NCBI RefSeq assembly: GCF_018139985.1
Contig: NZ_JAGSOU010000009.1
Coordinates: 1 to 64,000, forward strand
Direction: 5' to 3'
Source: Actibacterium sp. MT2.3-13A
GTDB lineage: Bacteria; Pseudomonadota; Alphaproteobacteria; Rhodobacterales; Rhodobacteraceae
Length of the DNA stretch: 64,000 nucleotides
The stretch's first letter is position 1. Each line of letters opens with the position of its first letter. A model generated the notes under the pieces. It ran no database searches and had not been told where the DNA came from. It saw nothing but the letters and a program-made list of their open reading frames with translations. The position numbers and the translations under genes were made by a program. Below, in pieces: positions 25,561 to 35,327 of the stretch.

Positions 25561-28500
25561 ATGAGCGACACGACCTCCCCGATCCCGCCGCGTCCCAAGC
25601 GGCGCTTCGGCATCTGGATGCTGCTCAGCCTGGCCCTTCTGGCCGGGCTCGCTGGCGTGGCCGCGCTGTCGCTGACCGGGCGCATGATTGGCCTGCCCGG
25701 CTGGGTGACGGCCCGGATCGAGGCACGGGTGAACGCCGCCACCGCGCCGGTCTCGGTGCGGTTGGGGGGCGTGGACGTGTTCTTCTCGGCCGGCGGCGTT
25801 CCGCAGGTGCATCTGCGCCAGGTGGTGATCTCGGACGGGGCCGGGCGGCCGGTGGCGCGCGTGCCCGAGGCCAGCGCGGTGCTGGCGCCGGGGCCATTGA
25901 TGCAGGGCCAGCTGGCGCTGCAGCGGGTGGCGCTGACCGGGGCCGAGCTGACCCTGCGGCGCGCCTCGGACGGCTCGTTCGACCTGGCGCTCGGCGACGC
26001 GGTGGTGCCGGTGCGCGAGGCCGAGAGCCTGGTCGACGTTCTGGACGGGATCGACCGGGTGTTCCTGAACCCGGTGCTGGCTGGGCTGGAGGGGGTCTCG
26101 GTCGAGCAGCTGGCGCTGAGCTACGAGGATGCGCGCGCCGGTCGCGTGTGGAACGTGGAGAATGGGCTGCTGACGCTGGACCAGACGCCCGACGACGTGG
26201 CGCTGCGGCTGTTCTTCTCGCTGCGCAATGACCGCGGCGCGCCCTCGGAGGTGGCGTTGAGCTTCGACACGGTGAAGGGCTCGCCCGAGACCCGCGTCTC
26301 GGCCAATTTCAGCGACATGGAGGCGGCCGATATCGCCACGCAATCGCCGGCGCTGGCCTTCCTGTCGGTGATCGACGCGCCGATCTCGGGGGCGATGCGC
26401 AGCGGGGTGACGCCGGATGGGGCGATCGCGCCGCTGAATGCCGCGCTGGAGATCGGCGCCGGGGCGCTCAGGCCCGAGGCCGGCGCGCCGCCGATCCGCT
26501 TCAACCGCGGCAAGAGCTATTTTTCCTACGCCCCCGAGGAGGGCAAGATCACGCTCGACGAGATCGCGCTGGACACCGCCGCGCTGCGCCTGCGCGCCGA
26601 GGGTCATGCCTTTCTGCGCGATGCGGTGGATGGCTGGCCGCGCACGCTGGTCAGCCAGATCCAGTTCCGCGAGGTCGAGCTGGACCCGGAGGGCGTGTTC
26701 GAGGCGCCGGCGCGTTTCACCGGCGGCGCGCTGGACCTGAAGCTGGAACTCGCCCCGTTCACCGCGACCATCGGGCAGGTGGCGTTGCTGGACGCCGAGG
26801 GCTCGGCCTATCGCGGCAAGGGCATGGTGCGCGCCCGGCCCGACGGCTGGCAGGTCGATCTCGACCTGTCGCTCGACGCGATCACCGAGGCGCGGCTGCT
26901 GGCGCTCTGGCCGGTCGATCTGGCGCCGCGCACCCGCGACTGGATCGCGACCAACGTGGTGACGGGAAACCTGGAGAACGTGACCGCCGCCCTGCGGCTG
27001 TCGCCCGAGGTCCCGCCGCGCGTCGCGCTGAGCCACGAGTTCCGCGATGCCACCGTGCGTTTCCTGCGGACCATGCCGCCGGTGGAGCACGGGAGCGGCT
27101 ACGCCTCCATCCTGGGCGACAGCTTCACCCTGGTGGTGGAGGAGGGGCGCGTGACCGCGCCATCGGGCGGGCGGGTGGACGTGGCGGGCTCGGTGATGCG
27201 GGTGCCCGACATCACCCAACGTCCGGCCCGCGCCGAGATCGACCTGCGCACCGACAGCGGCCTTGAGGCGGCGCTGTCGCTGCTCGACCTGCCGCCGCTG
27301 CAGATCATGTCCAAGGCCGGCCGGCCGGTGGACCTGGCCGAGGGTCACGCGGTGACCGAGGCGCATATCGCGCTGCCGCTGGTCAAGGGGGTGAAACCCG
27401 CGGACGTGGATTACAGCGTGACCGGGCGGCTTGAGGGGGTGCGCTCCGAGACGCTGGTCAAGGGGCGGGTTCTGGCGGCCGAGACGCTGGAGCTGCGCGC
27501 GGATCGCACGGAGCTGTCGATCGGGGGCGCGGCGACGCTGGACGGGGTGCCGGTGCGCGGCGCCTGGGTGCAGAAGATGGGGCCGGAGCATCGCGGCGTG
27601 AGCCGGGTCGAGGGCATGGTCGAGCTGTCGCAGCGGGCGGTGGAGGCCTTCGACATCGGCCTGCCCGCGGGCAGCGTCAGCGGTGCGGGCTGGGGCACGG
27701 TCGCGGTCGATCTGGTGCGCGGCGCGGCGCCGCGCTTCACCCTGACCTCCGACCTGAACCGGGTTGGGCTCAGCCTGGCCGACCTCGGCTGGTCCAAGCC
27801 GCGCAACGTGCCCGGGCGGCTGCATGTGGCGGGCACGCTGGGCGCGCCGCCCGAGATCGAGAGCGTCGAGCTGTCGGCGCCGGGGCTTTCCGCCACCGGC
27901 GCGGTCAGCATCACCCCCGAGGGGGCGCTGCGCGAGGCGCGCTTTTCCCGCGTGCGGCTGGGCGGCTGGCTGGACGCGCCGGTGGTGCTCAGCGGCCGGG
28001 GCAAGGGCCGCTCGCCCGCGGTGCGGCTCGATGGCGGCACGGTCGATCTGCGCGGCCGGACCGATCCGGGCGGCATCGGCGGCGGCGCGGGCGGCGGCGG
28101 CGCGCCGATCGAGGTGGCGCTCGACCGGCTGATCGTGTCCGAGACCATCCGGCTCGCCGGTCTGCGCGGCACGCTCAGCCGCACCGGCGGTCTTAACGGC
28201 ACGCTCACCGGGCAGGTGGTGGACGGCGCGCCGGTGCGCGTCACGCTGGCCCCGCAGGCCGGGGGCACCGGCATAAGGGTCCAGTCCGAGGACGCCGGCG
28301 GCGTGCTGCGCGGGGCGGGCGTGTTCGAGAAATCGCATGGCGGCCGGATGGACCTGATGCTGACGCCGCTGGACCGGCCCGGCCACTACAAGGGCACGCT
28401 GTCGATCCGGAACACCCGGGTGCGCGGCGCGCCGGTTCTGGCCGAACTGCTGAGCGCGATCAGCGTCGTCGGCCTGCTGGAGCAGATGGGGGGCGAGGGG

Positions 28501-28839
28501 CTGGCCTTTTCCGATGTCTCGGCCGCTTTCACCTTGACGCCCGAGGCGCTGCACATCAAGAGGGGCGCCGCCGTCGGCCCCTCGCTGGGGATTTCGCTGG
28601 CCGGGATCTACGAATTCGAAAGCAAGAAGCTGAATATGCAGGGCGTGATTTCCCCCATCTACATGTTCAACGTCATCGGCAGCGTGCTGACGCGCCGGGG
28701 CGAGGGGCTGTTCGGCTTCAACTACCGCCTGCGCGGGGATGCCAGCGCGCCCAAGGTCTCGGTCAACCCGCTGTCGATCCTGACGCCGGGGATGCTGCGC
28801 GAGATCTTTCGCGGCCCGGCACCGGAGCTGGGGGAATGA
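25561..28839 (+). CDS. YhdP/AsmA-like envelope protein
   Basis: A 1092-residue protein with one N-terminal membrane helix (about residues 18-45) and a long, mostly beta-stranded periplasmic body, ending in an AsmA-type C-terminal domain ([27 protein letters not shown], then [23 protein letters not shown]). This is the layout of DUF3971/YhdP proteins, bridge-like proteins linked to phospholipid transport to the outer membrane. ATG 25561 is used; the frame is open upstream but the extra part is the shadow of the peroxiredoxin gene. The last four bases overlap the start of queA. Confidence 0.85.
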   Translation: MSDTTSPIPPRPKRRFGIWMLLSLALLAGLAGVAALSLTGRMIGLPGWVTARIEARVNAATAPVSVRLGGVDVFFSAGGVPQVHLRQVVISDGAGRPVARVPEASAVLAPGPLMQGQLALQRVALTGAELTLRRASDGSFDLALGDAVVPVREAESLVDVLDGIDRVFLNPVLAGLEGVSVEQLALSYEDARAGRVWNVENGLLTLDQTPDDVALRLFFSLRNDRGAPSEVALSFDTVKGSPETRVSANFSDMEAADIATQSPALAFLSVIDAPISGAMRSGVTPDGAIAPLNAALEIGAGALRPEAGAPPIRFNRGKSYFSYAPEEGKITLDEIALDTAALRLRAEGHAFLRDAVDGWPRTLVSQIQFREVELDPEGVFEAPARFTGGALDLKLELAPFTATIGQVALLDAEGSAYRGKGMVRARPDGWQVDLDLSLDAITEARLLALWPVDLAPRTRDWIATNVVTGNLENVTAALRLSPEVPPRVALSHEFRDATVRFLRTMPPVEHGSGYASILGDSFTLVVEEGRVTAPSGGRVDVAGSVMRVPDITQRPARAEIDLRTDSGLEAALSLLDLPPLQIMSKAGRPVDLAEGHAVTEAHIALPLVKGVKPADVDYSVTGRLEGVRSETLVKGRVLAAETLELRADRTELSIGGAATLDGVPVRGAWVQKMGPEHRGVSRVEGMVELSQRAVEAFDIGLPAGSVSGAGWGTVAVDLVRGAAPRFTLTSDLNRVGLSLADLGWSKPRNVPGRLHVAGTLGAPPEIESVELSAPGLSATGAVSITPEGALREARFSRVRLGGWLDAPVVLSGRGKGRSPAVRLDGGTVDLRGRTDPGGIGGGAGGGGAPIEVALDRLIVSETIRLAGLRGTLSRTGGLNGTLTGQVVDGAPVRVTLAPQAGGTGIRVQSEDAGGVLRGAGVFEKSHGGRMDLMLTPLDRPGHYKGTLSIRNTRVRGAPVLAELLSAISVVGLLEQMGGEGLAFSDVSAAFTLTPEALHIKRGAAVGPSLGISLAGIYEFESKKLNMQGVISPIYMFNVIGSVLTRRGEGLFGFNYRLRGDASAPKVSVNPLSILTPGMLREIFRGPAPELGE

Positions 28840-29885
28840 GGCTGTCGGAGTTCGATTTCGACCTGCCGGAAGAGCTGATCGCGACCCGGCCCGCGCGTCC
28901 GCGCCCCTCGGCGCGGCTGCTGGCCGCCGAGGGCGACGCGATCCGCGATCTGCATGTCTACGACCTGCCCGGCCTGCTGCGCGCGGGCGACCGGCTGGTG
29001 CTGAACAACACCAGGGTGATCCCGGCGCGGCTGTCGGGGCGGCGGCGACGCGAAACGCCAGAGGGGACGGTCGAGGCGAAGGTCGAGATCACCCTGCTGG
29101 AGCCGCGTCCGGCCGGGCGCTGGCAGGCGCTGGCCAAGCCGCTGCGCAAGCTGCGCCAGGGCGAGGAACTGCTGTTCTCCGACTCGCTGTCGGCGCGGGT
29201 GGTGGAGAAGGGCGAGAGCGATCTGGTGCTGGAGTTCAACCTCGCCGGCGCGGATTTCGATGCCGCCCTGGCCGAGGCCGGCGCCATGCCCCTGCCGCCC
29301 TATATCGCGGCCAAGCGCCCTGCCGACGCGCAGGACAAGGACGACTACCAGACGGTCTTCGCCCGTCACTCGGGCGCGGTGGCCGCGCCCACGGCCTCGC
29401 TGCATTTCGACCGGGAACTGCTGGAAAAGCTCGCCGCGATGGGGGTGGAATTCACCGAGGTCACGCTGCATGTCGGCGCGGGCACCTTCCTGCCGGTTAA
29501 GGTCGATGACGTGAGCCAGCACCGGATGCACGCCGAATGGGGAGAGGTGAGCGAGCGGGCCGCGGCAGAGATCAACGCCACCCGCGCCGCGGGCGGCCGT
29601 GTGATCCCGGTGGGCACCACCGCGCTGCGCCTGATCGAAAGCGCGGCGGACGAGGCGGGCGTCATGCACCCGTTCCGCGGCGAGACCGACATCTTCATCA
29701 CGCCGGGATACCGTTTCCGCGTCACCGACGGGCTGATGACCAATTTCCACCTGCCGAAATCGACGCTGATGATGCTGGTCTCGGCGCTGATGGGGACGGA
29801 GCGGATCCGCCGCATCTACGCCCATGCCATCGCCGGGCGCTACCGCTTCTTCTCCTATGGCGACGCCTCGCTTCTGATCCCCTGA
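28836..29885 (+). CDS. queA: tRNA queuosine ribosyltransferase-isomerase
   Basis: A 349-residue enzyme that transfers the ribosyl part of SAM to preQ1 in tRNA to form epoxyqueuosine. The start [58 protein letters not shown] and [15 protein letters not shown] are strongly conserved QueA blocks, and the length is normal. The ATG overlaps the upstream stop in an ATGA arrangement, so translation is coupled to the YhdP-like gene although the functions are unrelated. Confidence 0.95.
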   Translation: MRLSEFDFDLPEELIATRPARPRPSARLLAAEGDAIRDLHVYDLPGLLRAGDRLVLNNTRVIPARLSGRRRRETPEGTVEAKVEITLLEPRPAGRWQALAKPLRKLRQGEELLFSDSLSARVVEKGESDLVLEFNLAGADFDAALAEAGAMPLPPYIAAKRPADAQDKDDYQTVFARHSGAVAAPTASLHFDRELLEKLAAMGVEFTEVTLHVGAGTFLPVKVDDVSQHRMHAEWGEVSERAAAEINATRAAGGRVIPVGTTALRLIESAADEAGVMHPFRGETDIFITPGYRFRVTDGLMTNFHLPKSTLMMLVSALMGTERIRRIYAHAIAGRYRFFSYGDASLLIP

Positions 29886-29975
29886 GGCCGCATCCGGCCA
29901 CCGGTCTGTCGCCTGTGGCACATCCCTGTTACGCTGGCCTGGTCTAAGCAACCCGAAACAAAGAGGAAGAGGCGC

Positions 29976-31265
29976 GTGATTCAGGTATTGGCCAGCTCCT
30001 GGGCCCTGTTGCTGGGGATGTTGCTGTTGATGGTCGGCAACGGGCTGCAGGGCACGCTTCTGGGCGTGCGCGGCGGGCTGGAGGGGTTCTCGACCTTCGA
30101 GATGTCGCTGGTGATGTCGGCCTATTTCCTGGGCTTCCTTGGCGGCTCGCGCCTGGCGCCGGAGATGATCCGGCGCGTCGGCCATGTGCGGGTCTTCGCG
30201 GCGCTGGGGTCGTTCATCTCGGCGGCGTTGATCCTGTTTCCCTCGATCACCGAGCCCTGGGCCTGGGTGGTGCTCCGGGTGGCGATCGGGTTCTGTTTCT
30301 CGGGCGTCTATGTGACGGCGGAAAGCTGGCTGAACAACTCGGCCACCAACGAAACCCGCGGGCAGGCGCTGTCGCTCTACATGATCGTGCAGATGGCCGG
30401 TATCGTGTCGGCGCAGGGGCTTCTGGTGCTGGGCGATCCGGGCGGGTTCATCCTGTTCATCGTGCCCTCGGTGCTGGTCTCGATCTCCTTCGCGCCGATC
30501 CTGCTGTCGGTCAGCCCCACGCCCGCCTTCGACACCACCAAGCCGATGAGCCTGCGCCGGCTGCTGGAGGTCTCGCCGCTGGGGCTGGTGGGGATCTTCC
30601 TGATGGGCGGGGTCTATTCGGCGCTGTTCGGCATGGCCTCGGTCTTCGGTTCGCAGGCGGGGCTGAGCGTGGCGCAGATCTCGCTTTTCGTGGCGTCGAT
30701 CTATCTCGGCGGGCTGCTGACGCAGTTCCCGATCGGCTGGCTGTCGGACCGGATGGACCGGCGCGTGCTGATCCTGGGCGTGGCGCTGGGCGGGGCGGCG
30801 GCGGCGGCGCTGGGCATGGCGCTGGGCGGCGCGCTGGGCGTGCTGTTGCTGGCGGCGTTCCTGGTCGGCGGCACCTCGAACCCGCTTTACGCCCTGCTGA
30901 TCGCGCATACCAACGACTTTCTCGAGCATGACGACATGGCCGCCGCCTCGGGCGGGCTGCTTTTCGTCAACGGCGTGGGGGCGATCGCCGGGCCGCTGAT
31001 CACCGGCTGGATGATGAGCGCGGTGGGGCCTTGGGGATTCTTCCTGTTCGTCGCGCTGCTGATGGGCGCGCTGGCGGTCTATGCCGGCTACCGCATGACG
31101 CAGCGTCCCGCGCCCGCGATCGAGGACACCGGCTCCTACTCGCCGGTCCTGCCCAGCGCCACGGCGGTCGCCGTCGAAGTTGCCCAGGAAGTGTTCATCG
31201 AGGGACTGGAAGAGGCCGGGGAAGACGCAGCCGAAGAGGGTGCGGCCATTGTGGCCGGCAGGTGA
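29976..31265 (+). CDS. MFS transporter (YcaD-like)
   Basis: A 429-residue major-facilitator protein with about 12 hydrophobic helices. The block after helix 2, GGSRLAPEMIRRVGHVRVF, and the mid-protein SIYLGGLLTQFPIGWLSDRMDRR resemble the YcaD group. The C-terminal 45 residues are acidic and cytoplasmic (EEAGEDAAEEGA). Substrate is unknown. It starts at GTG 29976 with AGAGGAAGAGG upstream. The gene ends shortly before a conserved palindrome at 31268-31282 that belongs to the next promoter. Confidence 0.88.
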   Translation: MIQVLASSWALLLGMLLLMVGNGLQGTLLGVRGGLEGFSTFEMSLVMSAYFLGFLGGSRLAPEMIRRVGHVRVFAALGSFISAALILFPSITEPWAWVVLRVAIGFCFSGVYVTAESWLNNSATNETRGQALSLYMIVQMAGIVSAQGLLVLGDPGGFILFIVPSVLVSISFAPILLSVSPTPAFDTTKPMSLRRLLEVSPLGLVGIFLMGGVYSALFGMASVFGSQAGLSVAQISLFVASIYLGGLLTQFPIGWLSDRMDRRVLILGVALGGAAAAALGMALGGALGVLLLAAFLVGGTSNPLYALLIAHTNDFLEHDDMAAASGGLLFVNGVGAIAGPLITGWMMSAVGPWGFFLFVALLMGALAVYAGYRMTQRPAPAIEDTGSYSPVLPSATAVAVEVAQEVFIEGLEEAGEDAAEEGAAIVAGR

Positions 31266-31267
31266 CG

Positions 31268-31282
31268 CGCAATTTTGTTGCG
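31268..31282. promoter_or_regulatory. CGCAA-N5-TTGCG palindrome, copy 1
   Basis: CGCAATTTTGTTGCG lies 64 bases upstream of the DUF924 start codon. A nearly identical copy (14 of 15 bases) lies before coaD at 51288-51302. It is an operator-like element of unknown regulator. Confidence 0.45.
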
Positions 31283-31345
31283 AGACCGTTACAAATCTGA
31301 GACCTTTCGGGAAAACAGGCTGAGCCAAGGCGAGGAAGGTGAACC

Positions 31346-31918
31346 ATGCTGGGCCCCGAAGATGTGAATGCGTTTTGGCTGGACGAGGTCGGGCCGCAGG
31401 GGTGGTACGCGACCGATCCGGCGCTCGATGCCCGCATCCGCGACAGGTTCGAGGGGCTGTGGGAGCGCGCCCGTGACGGGGGCCTGCACGATTGGCTGGT
31501 GACGCCCCGCGGCATGCTGGCCTACCTGATCCTCACCGACCAGTTCCCGCGCAACATGTTCCGCGGCGAGGCGCGTGCCTTCGCCACCGACGGCATCGCC
31601 CGGGCCGAGGCGAAACGCGGCATCGACCGCGGTTTCGACATGAAGGTGGCCGAGCCCGAGCGGCAGTTCTTCTACCTGCCCTTGATGCATTCCGAATGCC
31701 TGACCGATCAGGACCGCTGCGTGCGGCTGATGGTGACCCGGATGGCCGAGACCGGCGCGGGCAACCTGCTGCATGCCAAGGCGCATCGCGAGGTGATCCG
31801 CCGCTTCGGCCGCTTCCCCTACCGCAACGAGGCGCTGAAGCGCAGCTATTCCGAGGGCGAGCGCGCCTTCGTCAAGGAAGGTGGCTACGGCCGGACGCTG
31901 GAAAAGCTGCGCGCCTGA
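31346..31918 (+). CDS. DUF924-family protein
   Basis: A 190-residue cytoplasmic helical protein. The blocks FWLDEVGPQGWYATDPALDARIRDRF, LILTDQFPRNMFRGEARAFATD and FFYLPLMHSE are the signature of DUF924, a family with a TPR-like fold and no proven activity. It starts at ATG 31346 behind GGAAGG. It stands between the MFS gene and lpd, all in one direction, but has its own intergenic region with an operator-like palindrome, so separate regulation is likely. Confidence 0.88.
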   Translation: MLGPEDVNAFWLDEVGPQGWYATDPALDARIRDRFEGLWERARDGGLHDWLVTPRGMLAYLILTDQFPRNMFRGEARAFATDGIARAEAKRGIDRGFDMKVAEPERQFFYLPLMHSECLTDQDRCVRLMVTRMAETGAGNLLHAKAHREVIRRFGRFPYRNEALKRSYSEGERAFVKEGGYGRTLEKLRA

Positions 31919-31997
31919 GCGCGGGCGCGCGTCTTGGCGTTGAACCCCTTCGCCGGCTCGACTAGCATCGGGCGCAAACCGGCAGGGGAGACAAGGC

Positions 31998-33392
31998 ATG
32001 GCGGGCAAATCCTTTGACATGATCGTGATCGGCGCGGGGCCCGGCGGCTACGTCGCCGCGATCCGCGGCGCGCAGCTGGGCCTGAAGGTGGCCGTAGTCG
32101 AGCGCGAGCATCTGGGCGGCATTTGCCTGAACTGGGGCTGCATCCCGACCAAGGCGCTGCTGCGCTCGGCCGAGGTGTTCCACCTGATGCACCGCGCCAA
32201 GGAATTCGGCCTGAAGGCCGACGGCATCGGCTACGACCTGCCGGCGGTGGTGAAACGCTCGCGCGCGGTGGCCGGGCAGCTGTCGGGCGGCATCGGGCAC
32301 CTGCTGAAGAAGAACAAGGTGACCGTGGTGATGGGTGAGGCGCGTCTTGCCGGCCGCGGCACGGTGGCGGTGAAGACCGACAAGGGCGAAGAGACGCTGA
32401 GCGCGAAGAACATCGTGCTGGCCACCGGCGCGCGCGCGCGGGAACTGCCGGGCCTGGAGGCCGACGGCGATCTGGTCTGGACCTACAAGCACGCGCTGCA
32501 ACCCGCCCGCATGCCGAAGAAGCTGCTGGTCATCGGCTCGGGCGCGATCGGGATCGAATTCGCCAGCTTCTACAACACGCTGGGCGCCGAGACGACGGTG
32601 GTCGAGGTGATGGACCGCATCCTGCCGGTCGAGGACGCCGAGATCTCGGCCTTCGCCAAGAAGCAGTTCGTCAAGCAGGGCATGACGATCATGGAAAAGA
32701 CCATGGTCAAGCAACTCGACCGCGGCAAGGGCAAGGTCACTGCCCATATCGAAACCGGCGGCAAGATCGAGACGCGCGACTTCGACACCGTGATCTCGGC
32801 CGTGGGCATCGTCGGCAATGTCGAGGGGCTGGGCCTGGAAGCGGCGGGCGTCAAGATCGACCGCACCCATGTGGTGACGGATGAATTCTGTCGCACCGGG
32901 GTCGAGGGGCTTTATGCCATTGGCGACATCGCCGGCGCGCCCTGGCTGGCGCACAAGGCCAGCCACGAGGGCGTCATGGTGGCCGAGCTGATCGCCGGAC
33001 AGCACGCCCACCCGATCAAGCCGGGCAGCATCGCCGGCTGCACCTATTGCCACCCGCAGGTCGCCAGCGTCGGTCTGACCGAGGCTAAGGCCAAGGAGGC
33101 CGGCCATGAGGTGCGGGTCGGCCGCTTCCCCTTCATCGGCAACGGCAAGGCGATCGCGCTGGGCGAGCCCGAGGGGATGGTCAAGACAGTGTTCGATGCG
33201 AAAACAGGCGAGCTGTTGGGCGCGCATATGGTCGGCGCCGAGGTGACCGAGATGATCCAGGGCTATGTCATCGGCCGCCAGCTTGAGACGACGGAGGTCG
33301 AGCTGATGCAGACGGTCTTCCCGCATCCGACGCTGAGCGAGATGATGCATGAAAGCGTTCTCGACGCCTTTGGCCGCGTGATCCACATGTGA
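31998..33392 (+). CDS. lpd: Dihydrolipoyl dehydrogenase
   Basis: A 464-residue FAD enzyme that reoxidises dihydrolipoamide in 2-oxoacid dehydrogenase and glycine cleavage complexes. It shows the FAD fingerprint VIGAGPGGYVAAIRGAQLG, the redox pair in GGICLNWGCIPTKAL (CxxxxC), the NAD-binding VIGSGAIGIEFASFY, and the C-terminal dimer-interface HPTLSEMMHE with its catalytic His and Glu. No E1 or E2 gene is adjacent, so it is a stand-alone copy and its partner complex cannot be told. Confidence 0.94.
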   Translation: MAGKSFDMIVIGAGPGGYVAAIRGAQLGLKVAVVEREHLGGICLNWGCIPTKALLRSAEVFHLMHRAKEFGLKADGIGYDLPAVVKRSRAVAGQLSGGIGHLLKKNKVTVVMGEARLAGRGTVAVKTDKGEETLSAKNIVLATGARARELPGLEADGDLVWTYKHALQPARMPKKLLVIGSGAIGIEFASFYNTLGAETTVVEVMDRILPVEDAEISAFAKKQFVKQGMTIMEKTMVKQLDRGKGKVTAHIETGGKIETRDFDTVISAVGIVGNVEGLGLEAAGVKIDRTHVVTDEFCRTGVEGLYAIGDIAGAPWLAHKASHEGVMVAELIAGQHAHPIKPGSIAGCTYCHPQVASVGLTEAKAKEAGHEVRVGRFPFIGNGKAIALGEPEGMVKTVFDAKTGELLGAHMVGAEVTEMIQGYVIGRQLETTEVELMQTVFPHPTLSEMMHESVLDAFGRVIHM

Positions 33393-33414
33393 ACGGTGGG
33401 CGGGCCGCGCAAGC

Positions 33415-33456
33415 TTGATCGGGGTCAAGGCGCGCGACCGCCCGGGGCCGTCTAAT
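33415..33456 (+). promoter_or_regulatory. Class II FNR-type promoter, predicted leaderless
   Basis: TTGAT-CGGG-GTCAA at 33415-33428 matches the FNR consensus at nine of ten positions. TCTAAT at 33451-33456 is a good -10. A start seven bases further is 33463, the A of the ligase ATG, which places the box centre (33421.5) at exactly -41.5. Confidence 0.65.
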
Positions 33457-33462
33457 CGGCGG

Positions 33463-35325
33463 ATGCAGACCGCTTCGCCCCCTGACATCGATCTCATCGG
33501 CTGCGCCGAGGCGCGGACCATTCCAGGGCTGTTCTTCCGCCGGGCCGCGCGCGACCCGGAGCGCGTCGCCTATGCCGGGTTCCGCGACGGGCGGTGGGTC
33601 GAATTCACCTGGGGGCAGATCGCGCGGCGGGTGGCGCGCCTGCGCGCCGCGCTCGACGATGCCGGACTGCGGGTGGGCGAGCGGGTGGCGCTGTGGTTGC
33701 CGAACGGCCCGGACTGGGTGGCGTTCGACATCGCGGCGGCGGCGAACGGGCTGATCACCGTGCCGCTCTATTTCCACGACAGCCCCGAAAACGCCGGCTT
33801 CATCCTGGCGGGGGCCGGCGCGCGGCTGTGCGTCGTCGAAAGCGGCGCGCAATGGCGGGCGCTGGCCCCGCATCTGTCCGGCTGCGACGCCCTCGGCGAT
33901 GTCTGGCTGCGGGCGGGCGGCGAAGATGCGGCGCCCGGGCGCGCGCCCCGGGTCTCGGCCCTGTCTGCCGTGCTGGGCGAAGGCGAGGTCAGCCCGGACG
34001 ACATCAGATGCGGCCCGCAGGATATCGCCACGATCATCTACACCTCAGGCACCACCGGCCGGCCCAAGGGCGCGATGCTGTCGCACCATGCGCTGCTGTG
34101 GAACGCGGAGGCCGTCACCCGCTTCGTCCCACCGCTGAAAAGCGACGTGTTCCTGTCCTTGCTGCCGCTTGCCCATGCCTTCGAGCGGACGATGGGCTAT
34201 CACCTGGCCATGATGGGCGGCGCGCGCGTGGCCTATGCGCGCGGGCTGGACTGCCTGCGCGAGGATATGCTGACGGTCAGGCCGACCGTCCTGATCGCCG
34301 TGCCGCGGCTCTATGAGCGCCTCTACGAGGCCATCCTCCAGACGGCGGCGGTGAATCCTGTCAAAAGGCGTCTTGCCGCCGCCGCCGCCGATCTCGGCTG
34401 GCGGATCTTCGAGGCGGGGCAGGGGCGCGGCGCACGCCCCGGGCCGGTGGCGCGCCACCTGCTGTGGCCGCTGCTGGAGCGCCTGGTCGCCCGCCCGGTG
34501 CAGGCGGCCTTCGGCGGGCGGTTGCGGGTCGCGGTCAGCGGCGGCGCGCAGCTTTCGACCGAGGTCAGCCGTTTCCTGATCGGGCTCGGCGTGCCGCTGA
34601 TCGAGGGATACGGGCTGACCGAGGCGGCGCCGGTGGTCACCGCCGCGTCCTTCGAGGACAATGCGCCGGGCTCGGTCGGGCGGCCGCTGCACGGTGTCGC
34701 GCTGCGGCTCGACGCGCAGGGCGAGTTGCAGGTCAGGACGCCTGCGATGATGGCGGGTTACTGGAACGACCCGCAGCAGACCGCCGCCGCGATCACCGGC
34801 GATGGCTGGCTGCGCACCGGCGACATCGCCGAGATCCGGCAGGGCCGGGTCTATATCAGGGGGCGCCTGAAGGAGGTGATCGTGCTGTCCACCGCGAAAA
34901 AGGTGGCCCCCGTCGAAGTCGAGGCCGCAATCGAGCGCGTTCCGCTGGTCGATCAGGCCTGCGTCGTGGGCAACGGCCGGGCCAGCCTTGTGGCGATCGT
35001 CGTGTTGAACGCCAGCGCATGGGCGGAGCTCGCCGCCGAAACCGGCCTCGACCCGCGCGATCCGAACCATCCCGCCGCCGCCGGCGCGATCCTGGCGCGC
35101 ATCGCGCCGGCGACGGCGGGCCTCGCCCCCCATGCCCGGGTGCGCGGCGTTCATGTAGCGCCGGCCCCCTGGACCGTCGGCGATGGCACGTTGACGCCGA
35201 CCCTGAAAATCCGCAGGCAGGAGATCGAGGCGCGGCACCGGCCCGAGATCGACGCGCTTTATGAACGTCTCGCCGCGCGCCGGAACGGCGCGGGACGCCA
35301 TCGGGCGCCGGCCCCGGGGGGATGA
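33463..35325 (+). CDS. Long-chain acyl-CoA ligase-like AMP-forming enzyme
   Basis: A 620-residue member of the ANL superfamily that activates a carboxylate with ATP and usually transfers it to CoA. The P-loop-like motif IIYTSGTTGRPKGAMLSHHA, EGYGLTEAAPVVT and the hinge region DGWLRTGDIAEIRQGRVYIRGRLKEVIV are intact and arranged as in FadD15-type ligases. ATG 33463 lacks a Shine-Dalgarno sequence, in agreement with the leaderless promoter proposed upstream. It nearly overlaps the next gene, a GNAT-like protein, so the pair may activate and then transfer an acyl group. Confidence 0.88.
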   Translation: MQTASPPDIDLIGCAEARTIPGLFFRRAARDPERVAYAGFRDGRWVEFTWGQIARRVARLRAALDDAGLRVGERVALWLPNGPDWVAFDIAAAANGLITVPLYFHDSPENAGFILAGAGARLCVVESGAQWRALAPHLSGCDALGDVWLRAGGEDAAPGRAPRVSALSAVLGEGEVSPDDIRCGPQDIATIIYTSGTTGRPKGAMLSHHALLWNAEAVTRFVPPLKSDVFLSLLPLAHAFERTMGYHLAMMGGARVAYARGLDCLREDMLTVRPTVLIAVPRLYERLYEAILQTAAVNPVKRRLAAAAADLGWRIFEAGQGRGARPGPVARHLLWPLLERLVARPVQAAFGGRLRVAVSGGAQLSTEVSRFLIGLGVPLIEGYGLTEAAPVVTAASFEDNAPGSVGRPLHGVALRLDAQGELQVRTPAMMAGYWNDPQQTAAAITGDGWLRTGDIAEIRQGRVYIRGRLKEVIVLSTAKKVAPVEVEAAIERVPLVDQACVVGNGRASLVAIVVLNASAWAELAAETGLDPRDPNHPAAAGAILARIAPATAGLAPHARVRGVHVAPAPWTVGDGTLTPTLKIRRQEIEARHRPEIDALYERLAARRNGAGRHRAPAPGG

Positions 35326-35327
35326 GA

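Noticed and set aside
25513-28554. A 1013-codon open frame on the minus strand opposite the YhdP-like gene, and similar giants at 28722-31328 and 37826-41176
   Set aside because: They are GC-driven antisense shadows rich in Arg, His and Gln, without domains, and they lie fully under well-supported genes. Only the 3' end of the last one is real, as the rhodanese gene.
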